From an uncultured bacterium (GTDB lineage Bacteria; Bacillota; Clostridia; Oscillospirales; Acutalibacteraceae), in NCBI GenBank assembly GCA_934875675.1, contig CAKXIK010000005.1, positions 1 through 62,087 on the forward strand: a stretch of 62,087 bases of DNA, written 5' to 3'. The translations under genes were made by a program, and so were the position numbers. Positions within the stretch are counted from its first letter, which is position 1. Each line of letters opens with the position of its first letter. Positions 51,866-60,911 of this stretch are shown one piece after another. The notes below the pieces were generated by a model. The model saw only the letters and a list, made by a program, of their open reading frames with translations, did not search any database and was not told the DNA's origin.

Positions 51866-54145
51866 ATGAAAGAAATAGAGTCCAGAAAAAAAGGAAGATA
51901 TTTTTCTCATATTTTGCTTTCCTATCTCTGCTTTGTTTTAATATCACTGTTTTCTACAGTACTGCTTTATCAAATTTCGTACCGTCGTTTAATTGAACAG
52001 ACCACCCATTCGGACTACGCTGTATTTGAGCAGTTCTATCAAATCATGGATCAGGAACTGAGCAATGCCTCTGATAAAGCGACGGAGCTTGGCAAAGATT
52101 ACTATAATATGCTGCGGTGGCTCAACGAGGATCACGCAGGCGGAATTTCAAGCTACTCTCGTTATATGGTTCGTCAGCGGCTGAAAACTTTCAGCAACAA
52201 CAGTTTGTGTGATCTGTTTATTTACCTCCCCAACAGCAACAAAATAATCTCCGGCTACTACTCCGCTCTTTCGCCTGAGGATTATTTCTTTACATATTAT
52301 CAGAAACAATATAATTATCAGCCTTTGCTGCAAGCAAATTTAACACGCGAATTGGTTTCTATTAATAATACACGGGGACAGGAAACCATTGCGCTAAAAT
52401 CCATCATCTATTCCGGTTCTTATTCTTCCAGCACGCTTTTTCCTGTGGTGTGCGTGCTGAATCCGAACCATGTGCTTGAGCGCATGAATTACCTGGAACA
52501 GAGCACCGGCGGAAATGTGATGATTGTGGACAGTGATAATCAGGTGATTGTGCGCTCCTCTCTGTTGAGTGATTTGGATCCTACTGGGCTGGAGCTTCCA
52601 GTTGGTACGCAGCAAATGGAAATCAACGGTCAGAAATACATGGTTTTTGTAAATGCTTCTACCATCGTTAGCTGCAAATATGTTTCCTTTGTGCCGCTCA
52701 GCACCATGGAACAATCGCTTTCTTATTTTCAGCTTTACAGTATCATCAACATTTTTTCACTTTGTATTTTCGGTCTTTTGCTGGCATTTCTTTTAACTCA
52801 GGTGAATTACAAACCGATTGCGCATTTGATGGAAAGCGTATTTTCTCTCAATGATAAAAAGCCTTTGCCGGGCACAGAAGAGTTTGAGTACCTGGAGGAC
52901 AGCATTAAAAACGCCATTACCGAAAAGATTCGCTATACAAACAGCCTTGCTCAGTTTCGTCAGGTGCAGCGCTATGGTCTTATCTCAAACCTAACCAATG
53001 GCATTGTTCCAGCAAACTCTGTGTCGCAAAATCTTTTTGCCGAGATTGGCGAAATGCTGATCTCTGACCGGTTCGCCGTCATGCTCTATACCATTGAGGA
53101 ATGGAACGACAATGTGTTCTCCCGTGATTCGATTGATGAGCGGCCCATGCTTTCGCGGATTATTCTTCCGAATGTGATTGAAGAACTTTGTAATGAGAAA
53201 AACCGCGGCTTTGTCATCAACGCGCGAACCGACCAATTTACCTGTGTTGTCAATATGGCGGACACTACCACAACCGAGGATCTGCTGGCAATTGCAAATA
53301 AATCCTTGAATTTCCTTACCAATGAAATGGGAATTCTTTGCACTGTCGGCATCGGCAACGTCTACACCACGCTGAAGGATATCCGTGCTTCGTTCAACGA
53401 AGCACGGCGCGCACAGGAGTATAAGGTAATTTTTGGATTAGGAGAGGCTTTTTGCTACTGCAGTCTACCCGTTGTAAGCGCGAGCTATAATTTTTCGCCA
53501 GATCTTTCCACCCGTCTTGTGCTTCTTCAATGCGTAAAGGACGAAACGATGAATATCAATCAGGTGTATGACGAGATTTTTTCTGCCTGCTTTTCCGGTC
53601 ATCAGCCTGGCACACCGGAGGCTGCCCGCAGTTTCATTTTAGACATGTGTGTCCAGGCAAACAGCATCCTTGCCGATTTGGACACGCAATCGGATCGCCT
53701 GCTTTCCAATCACCAGTTCGACTTGAGCATTGAAACCTACAAAACGATTGAAAATTTCCGCGAATATTTCAACCGGCGTATGCAGGACATCCGCCAAGAA
53801 TATCTTGAGCACCATATTGTGAAGAGCTTAGGGCAGAATATTTTGGAATACATTGATACTCATTATAATGACATTAACCTCGGGGTCAATGAAATTGGCA
53901 GTTACTTTGACCTTTCCCCCGCATATTGCTCCAAAATCTTCCGACAGGAAACCAATCAGAGTCTATTGGAAAGCATTAATAATACGCGGATTAAAAAATC
54001 CTGTGAACAGCTGCTCAATACCAACGATAATCTCGACTCGATCGCGCAGGACTGCGGATTCACCTCCAGCACCGTGTTCATTCGTAATTTTAAAAAGGTA
54101 TATGGTGTAACTCCCGGCAATTACCGCAAGCTGATGAAAAAGTAA
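51866..54145 (+). CDS. Membrane-bound AraC-family sensor-regulator (YtdP/YesN-like)
   Basis: A 759-residue regulator. A first membrane helix lies at about 15-37 (ILLSYLCFVLISLFSTVLLYQISY). An extracellular Cache-like sensor domain follows, with a second helix near 290-312 (SIINIFSLCIFGLLLAFLLTQV). A cytoplasmic region comes next, and the C-terminal 100 residues are an AraC helix-turn-helix pair (NLGVNEIGSYFDLSPAYCSKIFRQ, NLDSIAQDCGFTSSTVFIRNFKK). It should sense an external glycan and activate the divergent uptake operon. RBS AAAGGG. Confidence 0.9.
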   Translation: MKEIESRKKGRYFSHILLSYLCFVLISLFSTVLLYQISYRRLIEQTTHSDYAVFEQFYQIMDQELSNASDKATELGKDYYNMLRWLNEDHAGGISSYSRYMVRQRLKTFSNNSLCDLFIYLPNSNKIISGYYSALSPEDYFFTYYQKQYNYQPLLQANLTRELVSINNTRGQETIALKSIIYSGSYSSSTLFPVVCVLNPNHVLERMNYLEQSTGGNVMIVDSDNQVIVRSSLLSDLDPTGLELPVGTQQMEINGQKYMVFVNASTIVSCKYVSFVPLSTMEQSLSYFQLYSIINIFSLCIFGLLLAFLLTQVNYKPIAHLMESVFSLNDKKPLPGTEEFEYLEDSIKNAITEKIRYTNSLAQFRQVQRYGLISNLTNGIVPANSVSQNLFAEIGEMLISDRFAVMLYTIEEWNDNVFSRDSIDERPMLSRIILPNVIEELCNEKNRGFVINARTDQFTCVVNMADTTTTEDLLAIANKSLNFLTNEMGILCTVGIGNVYTTLKDIRASFNEARRAQEYKVIFGLGEAFCYCSLPVVSASYNFSPDLSTRLVLLQCVKDETMNINQVYDEIFSACFSGHQPGTPEAARSFILDMCVQANSILADLDTQSDRLLSNHQFDLSIETYKTIENFREYFNRRMQDIRQEYLEHHIVKSLGQNILEYIDTHYNDINLGVNEIGSYFDLSPAYCSKIFRQETNQSLLESINNTRIKKSCEQLLNTNDNLDSIAQDCGFTSSTVFIRNFKKVYGVTPGNYRKLMKK

Positions 54146-54196
54146 CAAATAAAAACCGCGAATACATCATAATATTATATTCAAAGGAGTCATACG

Positions 54197-55647
54197 ATGA
54201 AAAATTCAGATGTAAAATTAATTCCGGTACCCAAAAAAGTGGAGGGCGGAGAAGATACGTTCGACATCCGCAGCCTGAGCATTTTCACAAAACATTCCGA
54301 GTGGAACGATTTGCTGGAAGGTTTCCGGTGCAGCTTTCAAAAAATCTATGAGCATGACATGAAAATCTCCGAAGACGGTATTGAGCTTATATATGATGAA
54401 TCCGTCCGGAAAGACGGCTATCTGTTGGAGGCAAATTGCGGCGAAATCAGGCTAATCGCTTCCAGCAACGAGGGGGCTTCATATGCCTTCGCCACGCTGC
54501 TGCAGCTGATTACACAGGAATCCAGCGGTTTTACGATGCCTTCCATCAAAATTGAGGATTATCCCGACAAGGATTTTCGCACACTGATGGTTGACCTTGC
54601 CCGTCTGTGGCATCCCGCCAGCACCGTTTACAAGTATATTGATCTCTGTTTTTTGTACAAAATCAAATATCTGCATCTTCATTTTGTGGATGATCCAAGT
54701 TACACACTGCCCTCCAGGGCCTTCGAACGCATCTCCACCGTTGGAAAAAGCTATACCTTTGAGGAAATCGCATCCTTTGTCTCCTATGCAAAAAGCAGGG
54801 GCGTTATTTTGATTCCCGAAATTGAAGCACCAGGTCACGCCACCTCACTCAACCGCGCCTATTATAACATTTTCGGCAATGATCCCATCTCCGAGGATGA
54901 GGAAGCGTTGGTCACGGAAAACGGCGATTCGATTAGCAATGAAGCAATTGTATGCGCAGGCAAAAAATCTGTGACGGACGCGCTCCGTGTGCTGCTGGAA
55001 GAGGTTTGTGAAATGTTCCCTGATTCCCCCTATATTCATATCGGCGGTGACGAAGCGAATATCCAGTCATGGACAACTGCAGGCACTGCAAAGAATATAT
55101 GAAGAACCATCACATAGAGGATGTTGGAGAGCTTTACAGCGACTTTGTCGGCAGAGTTGCACAAATCGTTTTGGACTTGGGCAGAACACCGATCGTTTGG
55201 GAAGGCTTTCCTAAGAAAGGTGCGCATCGCGTCCCGCGTGAGACCGTTGTAATTGCGTGGGAATCACACTACAACTTTGCTGATGATCTTCTGGACGAGG
55301 GTTTTCAAATCATCAACGGCTCTTGGCAGCCGCTATATATTGTGCCAAGCACGATTCAGCGCTGGACTCCGCTTGATATTATGAAGTGGGATGTATACAA
55401 CTGGCAGCATTGGTGGGAAAAGTCGCGGGCAACTCTCAACCCGATTCACCTTGCTCCAACCGAAAAAGTGTTGGGTGCTCAAGTCTCTGCATGGTGCTGC
55501 AGCTACGAGCGTGAAATTCCTTTTGTAATGGAAAACCTTGCGGCACTTTCGGAACGCACTTGGAGCGTTAACAGACTGTGTGATGATAATCAATTCATAA
55601 ACAAACACAATGTAGTAATGGACAAGGCCGCAAAGCTTATTCTTTAA
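54197..55647 (+). pseudogene. GH20 beta-N-acetylhexosaminidase with a central frameshift
   Basis: The first frame (54197-55102) holds the GH20 N-terminal domain and barrel start: TLMVDLARLWHP, YLHLHFVDD, IPEIEAPGHA and SPYIHIGGDEA with the catalytic Asp-Glu pair. It then runs off frame after NIQSW. The second frame continues with DNCRHCKEYMKNHH, FPKKGA, IVWEGF and, further on, VLGAQVSAWCCSY, all expected for the C-terminal half. One G lost from a GGG at about 55067 would reunite them. Sequence error and fresh inactivation are both possible. RBS AAAGGAG before 54197. Confidence 0.75.
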
Positions 55648-55959
55648 GAAAACAGTTTGCTGTAGTAATATTATGTCATGAAACCGGGAATAGATCTTCC
55701 GATATCCAAAGATAGCAGTTTACTTTTATCACAAAAAATGTAAAGATGGGACGACAACACAGGACTCATCGGACATCAAATTTTTATAGATATAAGAATA
55801 CATCTATCAAAAACAGGGTGAATCATATGCCTTCTTGGTTTGTGTCCGCTATGCTTCTGATACCTCGAATCTGATCTGTTAATTACGAAAATCCCTGCCA
55901 TTGCTCAACGCAACTGATATGTACCCAAATTTCTGGACACAGTCAATTAAATAAGAAAA

Positions 55960-56781
55960 TTAGTTTTGCGTGATGGATGCTTCTCTGAACTTCGAGGGAG
56001 GCATCCATTTTGTTTTTGATTGAATTCTCCTGTTGTTGTAATAATCGATATATTGATCTATCGCAATAGCAAAGGCTTGAAAAGAAGGATATTCCTTTTC
56101 AAATCCGTAAAACATCTCGTTCTTCAATCTTCCAAAGAATGTTTTCATAATGCAGTTATCATAGCAATTACCTTTTCTGGACATAGATTGAATAATACCA
56201 TGTTTTTGAAGTTCATTTCGGTATGTTGCATGTTGATACTGCCAGCCCTGGTCCGAGTGCATAATCAGACCGTTCACAGACGGAAAACGCTCAAACGCTT
56301 TTTGAAGCATATCCTTGATCTGCTCCATATTAGGACTGAGAGAAAGATTGTAAGAAATGATTTCATTTGTGTTCATATCCAAAATCGGAGAAAAATAGCA
56401 TTTGTCCCACGACAGAGTGAATTGGGACACATCTGTTGTCCACTTTTCCAGTGGCGTTTCTGTGCTGAAATCTCTGTTGACAAGATTTTCTGCAGCCTTA
56501 CCGACGCCGCCCTTGTATGAATGATACTTTTCTTTAGGCCGCTTACCCGCCAGTCCCAGCTGATTCATAACGCGTTGAACTCGTTTATGATTTACGTAAA
56601 AACCACGCTTTATAAGCTCCTGATGTACTCGCCTTACACCGTATCTGCCTTTGTGCTCGTTGAAAATTGCGACAATTTCACAGGATATACTGCGATTTCT
56701 CTCCTGCACTTTATTTGTCTTTCCCATCTCGTAGTAATACGTTGATCTGGGTAGTTCCATTGCTGCCAACAGATGTTTCAA
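55960..56781 (-). CDS. IS3-family transposase OrfB (DDE integrase)
   Basis: A 273-residue transposase. The N-terminal HTH_21-like segment has RYGVRRVHQELIKRGFYVNHKRVQRVM. The rve core has TTDVSQF (first Asp), IMHSDQGWQY (second Asp) and FFGRLKNEMFYG (Glu). The catalytic triad is thus complete. It begins ATG AAA within the last codons of OrfA (ATGA overlap), and usually also forms a fusion through a -1 frameshift. Likely active if transcribed. Confidence 0.9.
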   Translation of the reverse strand: MKHLLAAMELPRSTYYYEMGKTNKVQERNRSISCEIVAIFNEHKGRYGVRRVHQELIKRGFYVNHKRVQRVMNQLGLAGKRPKEKYHSYKGGVGKAAENLVNRDFSTETPLEKWTTDVSQFTLSWDKCYFSPILDMNTNEIISYNLSLSPNMEQIKDMLQKAFERFPSVNGLIMHSDQGWQYQHATYRNELQKHGIIQSMSRKGNCYDNCIMKTFFGRLKNEMFYGFEKEYPSFQAFAIAIDQYIDYYNNRRIQSKTKWMPPSKFREASITQN

Positions 56782-57314
56782 GGAATATCCTTCTTCGCGG
56801 AGTTCTTTGACAAGCGCTGCTTTTTCGCCTTGAGTTGCGCTGTCCTTTTTTCTTCTCTCAAGGCGATCTCTTTTTTTATGACTACATTCTCTGCTTTCAG
56901 ATATGCAACCTCGGCTTTGAGTCGGATGAATTCCTCGCGTTCTGATGCTGTCAGGTCTGCTGCTACTGTTTTCTTCTTCATTTGAGGCTCCTTGGGGGGC
57001 CGTCCTTTTCGATGCGCGGCCAATCCCTCATACCCCTTTATTTTATATGTTTTTACCCAGCAGCGCAACATACTTATTTCTATTCCTTCGTGAATTGCCA
57101 CACTGTTACACGAACCACCGGCTAACACCTTGGCTACCAATTCATACTTTTCCTCTGCCGACCAAACATGATTGCTTTCCCTGTGGAAAATAGCCTCCAT
57201 TCCACAGCTTTCTTCTTTTCGAACCCACCGCCGTATCATTTTCCGAAAGTCTTCCTGTCCTATCACTTCCGGTGTTTCTGGCCACTTGCCTTGTCGATAT
57301 AGCCCTATACTCAT
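56778..57314 (-). CDS. IS3-family transposase OrfA (helix-turn-helix)
   Basis: A 178-residue protein with two helix-turn-helix units: residues about 50-100 (SAEEKYELVAKVLAG, SVAIHEGIEISMLRCWVKTYK) are of the IS3 type. A C-terminal coiled coil (EEFIRLKAEVAYLKAENVVIKKE) links it to OrfB. The start at 57314 lies in the first of three 14-base tandem repeats; other ATGs in the repeats are in other frames. The start is therefore tentative, and a later Met is possible. Confidence 0.8.
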   Translation of the reverse strand: MSIGLYRQGKWPETPEVIGQEDFRKMIRRWVRKEESCGMEAIFHRESNHVWSAEEKYELVAKVLAGGSCNSVAIHEGIEISMLRCWVKTYKIKGYEGLAAHRKGRPPKEPQMKKKTVAADLTASEREEFIRLKAEVAYLKAENVVIKKEIALREEKRTAQLKAKKQRLSKNSAKKDIP

Positions 57315-57347
57315 TATCTTATACTCATTATCTTATACTCATTACTA
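57306..57347 (-). repeat. Three tandem copies of a 14-base repeat at the OrfA start
   Basis: TATACTCATTATCT occurs twice exactly (57306-57319, 57320-57333) and once with two changes at its end (57334-57347). On the minus strand each copy contains ATGAG. The 14-base period changes frame at each step. Confidence 0.75.
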
Positions 57348-57402
57348 TATTTCAGCAAAATACCCCCTATACTGTGTGTCCAGTATAGGGGGTACATATC
57401 AG

Positions 57403-57526
57403 ACTGGAAAGTCCAATTACCTCAGAGCTTTTCCTTCATTTTGATGCAAAGATGCGTCAACGAACCCTGCTTCATACCATTCTCTATTTAGAATTAGAAT
57501 CTACGATTCTTTGCAATATAAATCCA
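57403..57526. other. Short intergenic stretch right of the IS element
   Basis: No gene or RNA is seen. Confidence 0.4.
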
Positions 57527-58108
57527 TCATTCACTTTTTATGTTTTCCATCGCAACCATCGGTTCCGCATCTTTCTTCACATTTCCGGTTGTATTTAATC
57601 CGTTGAGCCCAAAACGGCGAATTGAAATGATAACAGATGCTATATTAAAGCATTCGCATCCAACGCCCGCAATCGACAGGACGATTGCATTATAAGTAAG
57701 CCAACATGGAGAAATACAAAACAACTGTGCCAGTCGTAAAGTTTTTCCGTTTTGTGTCCACAAAAACGGAGTACCGACAACCATTGCAATCGTCGGGAGC
57801 AAGCTGATCCAACCGTCCCATGTAATTACACCGCAAACGATCATCAAAAGAATGATTGACACAAGCGAAACGGGATGGCGCGCCCATTTTTTATCACCGT
57901 AATAAAGAAAAACTGCACGAATCAAGCCCGCAATATTCAAGATCATCCCTGTGTTTGCTGATAAGAGGTAAAATTGCACTGAAAATACCGCCGTGGACAA
58001 AATCTGTACCAGAAACAGCTTCTTACTCTCTTTGCACTGAAAAGAACTGATTGCAATAATAGCACCAATAACACCGAGAATCTGCCCAACAATCATCCGG
58101 GGTTCCAT
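57527..58108 (-). CDS. YgjV-family inner-membrane protein
   Basis: A 193-residue membrane protein of the YgjV family, with about six or seven helices: IVGQILGVIGAIIAISSFQ, then SKKLFLVQILSTAVFSVQFYLL, GMILNIAGLIRAVFLYYGDKKW and LAQLFCISPCWLTYNAIV. Family function unknown. The start at 58108 has GGAAGGCGG before it; an in-frame Met six codons upstream is also possible. Confidence 0.8.
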   Translation of the reverse strand: MEPRMIVGQILGVIGAIIAISSFQCKESKKLFLVQILSTAVFSVQFYLLSANTGMILNIAGLIRAVFLYYGDKKWARHPVSLVSIILLMIVCGVITWDGWISLLPTIAMVVGTPFLWTQNGKTLRLAQLFCISPCWLTYNAIVLSIAGVGCECFNIASVIISIRRFGLNGLNTTGNVKKDAEPMVAMENIKSE

Positions 58109-58316
58109 CCTATGACCGCCTTCCATATCATCCTGATCAATCTTTCATAAAGCTGCAGACAAATTCTATGTAAATCCCGCATCAATCAAAGCTTTTTTAC
58201 TTGATTGTCATACTGCTTTTCAATCTTGATTCATATAAGCCTAATCTAACACTGATTTTCTTGAAGCAGCACTGATTATATCATGACTACTCGGTGCGGT
58301 CAACAACCTTTTTTAC

Positions 58317-58360
58317 ACAAAAAAGCGGAGAAACGCCGTTTTTAGGCTATCTCTCCGCCA
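58317..58360 (-). terminator. Terminator of the DUF624 gene
   Basis: On the minus strand GGCGGAGA pairs with TCTCCGC around a loop including GCCTAAAAACGGC, and a T run follows. Confidence 0.7.
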
Positions 58361-58381
58361 AAAAGCTGAAACACCAAATGA

Positions 58382-59338
58382 TTACTTTCTGTCTTCAAAC
58401 ACAGTTTCAACATCGTCCATCTTTTTGACCAGACGTCCGTTTTCGAACACATACTCTTCCTTTGTTTCTTCCTCAATCGGATGATAATGATCAGTATCTT
58501 TTGCTGTACTGTCAGTTTCTCCGTTATTTTCGTCTTTTTCATACATCGGCTTAATCATAAAGCGGACAACCACCGGATAGGTGACAAAATTGGTGAAGAT
58601 AGAAGAAAATGCCGGAATACCGATCAACAGCAACAGAATGCCCAGAATACACGTTTCCGGAGTTGCCAGCAACAGAATGGTAAAGCCCCATACCACAACG
58701 TGCAAGATCGTGATCAGCAGATTGCGCAAAAACGCAGCGATGGAAAAAATCAGTCCGTTTTTAACCATGTTCTTATACGGAAGCTCAAATGTGACGATCA
58801 TCTGGAAAATATAATACTGTGCAAAGGTAAATGCAATTAAAAGCAGCATACAAAGTACGCCTGGAATCAGTAACAGCCATCCCTTAGAAGCGGACGCAGC
58901 AAAATAAAAGGTCAGGGCGTAATATGCTACAAAAATCACAAAATAAGTGACAATACCATGCAGAAGGCTTTGCTTCCAGTTCTTTTTTATCTGATCAAAA
59001 AAATCAAACCAGACAAATGCATGCTCTTCGCGGGCAAAATTCCGCGTAATGTACGTCATACCGCTCATCGGAATTGCAAGCAGGCTAAATGGCAAAAAGG
59101 TCAGCAAATTGCTGAGCAGCGGATTTGCAAGCTGAAATACGCTGAGTACCAGATAATTAATGCCAAACATCAATGCTACGATCGGAATACAGAGCATTAA
59201 GAAAATGAGATTAACCTGCTCAAGCTTCCAGAAGTTACTAAAAATGATTTAAAAAAAAACGACTTTTCTTCTTTTTTCAGGTTCGTCCTTTCCAACGCCG
59301 GGTCCCGGCTTGGAGTATCGGTTCGACAGAAAACCCAT
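58382..59338 (-). pseudogene. DUF624/YesL-like membrane protein with an N-terminal frameshift
   Basis: From an ATG at 59338 with AAAGGAG, one frame reads MGFLSNRYSKPGPGV and KDEPEKRRK, typical of DUF624-like proteins. It stops soon after KSF. The next frame continues FWKLEQVNLIFLMLCIPIV and then runs intact to 58382 with four or five more helices and an acidic tail (DENNGETDSTAKD). Restoring one T in the run at 59240-59244 joins the two. YesL-type proteins often accompany sugar uptake loci; role unknown. Whether the gene is really broken depends on that single base. Confidence 0.75.
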
Positions 59339-59423
59339 GATGACATCTCCTTTGATTTTGCCGTCTCCGGCTGATTGCTTGTCCTTTATTTTCCGCGTCT
59401 CACAAAAAGTAAGATCACAGGAT

Positions 59424-60167
59424 TTACAATATTTTCATAAAAAGCGAACCCGGGGTTATACTTTGGGAAACGCCCGCTTCTGCTGCATATTTCTTCAATT
59501 GCTTCCAAAAACCCTGCCGACTCATTCTTTTGCCATATTGGTTTAGAAAAAGCGCCGGTTCTGACGTATGATGTTGAAGCCTTTCACGCAGAACAAGATA
59601 ATTCTGAATTTTTTCGGCAGAAGACGGCGTAAGTTTTTTCCGTTCTTCTCCGCACAAAAAACTATTTGTTTCCATCTCGACATCCTGCACATTCATCTGC
59701 AGCAGATCATTAATTCGAACACCTGTTTCACGCAGCAGGACGATCATTGCAAGATCCCTTGCACAGGAAGGAGAATCGGGACAGATTGCCTTCACCATCT
59801 TTTCAAAGGCATCCTCGCAAACCGGCTGCTGTGGTTCACGCTGGGCAATCTTTTGCCCCACCATCCATTCGGCGGGATTTTTTTGCACGATTCCGTATGA
59901 CTGCAGGGCAGAAAAGAAACAACGCACGGCAGCTATGGATCGATTCACGGTTGCCGGGGACTTCTCCTGTCCATTGAGCCAACGGACAAAAGCATTCAGA
60001 TCTCCGGCAGACATATCTGCCAGATCTTCAATTCTCTGGCGCTGTGCAAACGCAACCAACTTGCGATAATCTCCCAGGTAGAATGCACGGGTTCCTTCTG
60101 AAAGTTTTTTCTGCTCTTGCAAAAAACGCTCAAATTCCTTTTTATAGTCATTCAAATCGAGACACAT
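59424..60167 (-). CDS. XerD-like tyrosine recombinase, C-terminally truncated
   Basis: A 247-residue protein. The N-terminal SAM-like domain (LNDYKKEFERFLQEQKKLSEGTRAFYLGDYRKL) and the first half of the catalytic domain are present: LLRETGVRINDLLQM holds the first catalytic Arg and GEERKKL the Lys. It ends at ITPGSLFMKIL, where the HxLRHxxAT box should follow; His-x-x-Arg, the second His/Trp and the Tyr are absent. It cannot be catalytic as read. It follows spoIIM as in many Firmicutes, so a once-normal XerD-type gene was cut by a deletion near the DUF624 gene. Confidence 0.7.
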   Translation of the reverse strand: MCLDLNDYKKEFERFLQEQKKLSEGTRAFYLGDYRKLVAFAQRQRIEDLADMSAGDLNAFVRWLNGQEKSPATVNRSIAAVRCFFSALQSYGIVQKNPAEWMVGQKIAQREPQQPVCEDAFEKMVKAICPDSPSCARDLAMIVLLRETGVRINDLLQMNVQDVEMETNSFLCGEERKKLTPSSAEKIQNYLVLRERLQHHTSEPALFLNQYGKRMSRQGFWKQLKKYAAEAGVSQSITPGSLFMKIL

Positions 60168-60192
60168 CCTGTTTGGTTTTCTCACCGGAGAA

Positions 60193-60840
60193 TCACAGAG
60201 AAAATCGAGCACCAAATGCCACCGCCATCACACTGTCAATCAACGAGGAAACACACAAAAGAATTAACATTAAACCGCAGCGGATGCAATAAACACGGAA
60301 CCCCGACCAGACGGAGCCCTCTGCTGCTCCGGGGCGAAAAAAGCGAAAAATTCGCAGAGAAAGCCGCATGCTTTCCCGCGCGAGAACAATGAATGCCACA
60401 GAGGATAAAAATGCATTGGGCAATATCATCACAACAACATACAAAAAACCACGAATGCCGAATGATGTATAAAAATATCCCATTACAAGTCCAAGACCTG
60501 CTCCTCGGAACAAAAGCACCAATGGAACCGCCGCAATTCCTGCTGCAGAAACACCGCTGAGAAACAAGAATAGAAAAATAATAAATAACGCTTCAAACGA
60601 TGAGGCAAATGTCAACCAGAAACTTTGGTCACTGCGGCGTGTTTGAAACTCGTCCACCAACAATGCAACACCGTCTTGAGAAAGTGGAGAGCTTCCCCTG
60701 CATAGCAATGCACCAATCGCCATTCCGAACAGCAAAATTCCACACAGCAAAATCCAGCTGCGGCTTTTGGCTATCCTCTGGGTAACACCGCTCCATTCAA
60801 TTCTGCTGAGATCCGGCATTCCTTTACGTGTTCTTTTCAT
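60193..60840 (-). CDS. spoIIM: Stage II sporulation protein M
   Basis: A 215-residue membrane protein of the SpoIIM family: WILLCGILLFGMAIGALL as the first helix, SFWLTFASSFEALFIIFLFLFLSGVSAAG, AVPLVLLFRGAGLGLVMGYFY, and VVVMILPNAFLSSVAFIVLARES. In Bacillus it works with SpoIID and SpoIIP in septal peptidoglycan breakdown during engulfment. The start at 60840 follows GGAGGATTTG; a longer reading overlaps proC. It marks the organism as a likely spore former. Confidence 0.88.
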   Translation of the reverse strand: MKRTRKGMPDLSRIEWSGVTQRIAKSRSWILLCGILLFGMAIGALLCRGSSPLSQDGVALLVDEFQTRRSDQSFWLTFASSFEALFIIFLFLFLSGVSAAGIAAVPLVLLFRGAGLGLVMGYFYTSFGIRGFLYVVVMILPNAFLSSVAFIVLARESMRLSLRIFRFFRPGAAEGSVWSGFRVYCIRCGLMLILLCVSSLIDSVMAVAFGARFSL

Positions 60841-60911
60841 GATGCACAAATCCTCCCGTTTTTTCATTACGGGAATACCTATGCAAAATTGAAAAAGAAT
60901 ATAACTCCTTC

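Larger units (their letters stand above)
55915..57402 (-). mobile_element. Complete IS3-family insertion sequence
   Basis: The ends match: TGATATGTACCC-6-CTGGACACA at the left (from 55915), and its complement at the right (to about 57401). The imperfect inverted repeats thus share TGATATGTACCC, a six-base variable block and CTGGACACA. OrfA and OrfB lie inside with a short overlap. I do not see a clean target duplication (flanks CAAC and GACT). The element lies between the GH20 gene and ygjV and breaks neither. Confidence 0.85.

Noticed and set aside
55900..57410. Target-site duplication of the complete IS3 element
   Set aside because: The bases next to the inverted repeats (CAAC and GACT) do not match, so no duplication can be claimed.
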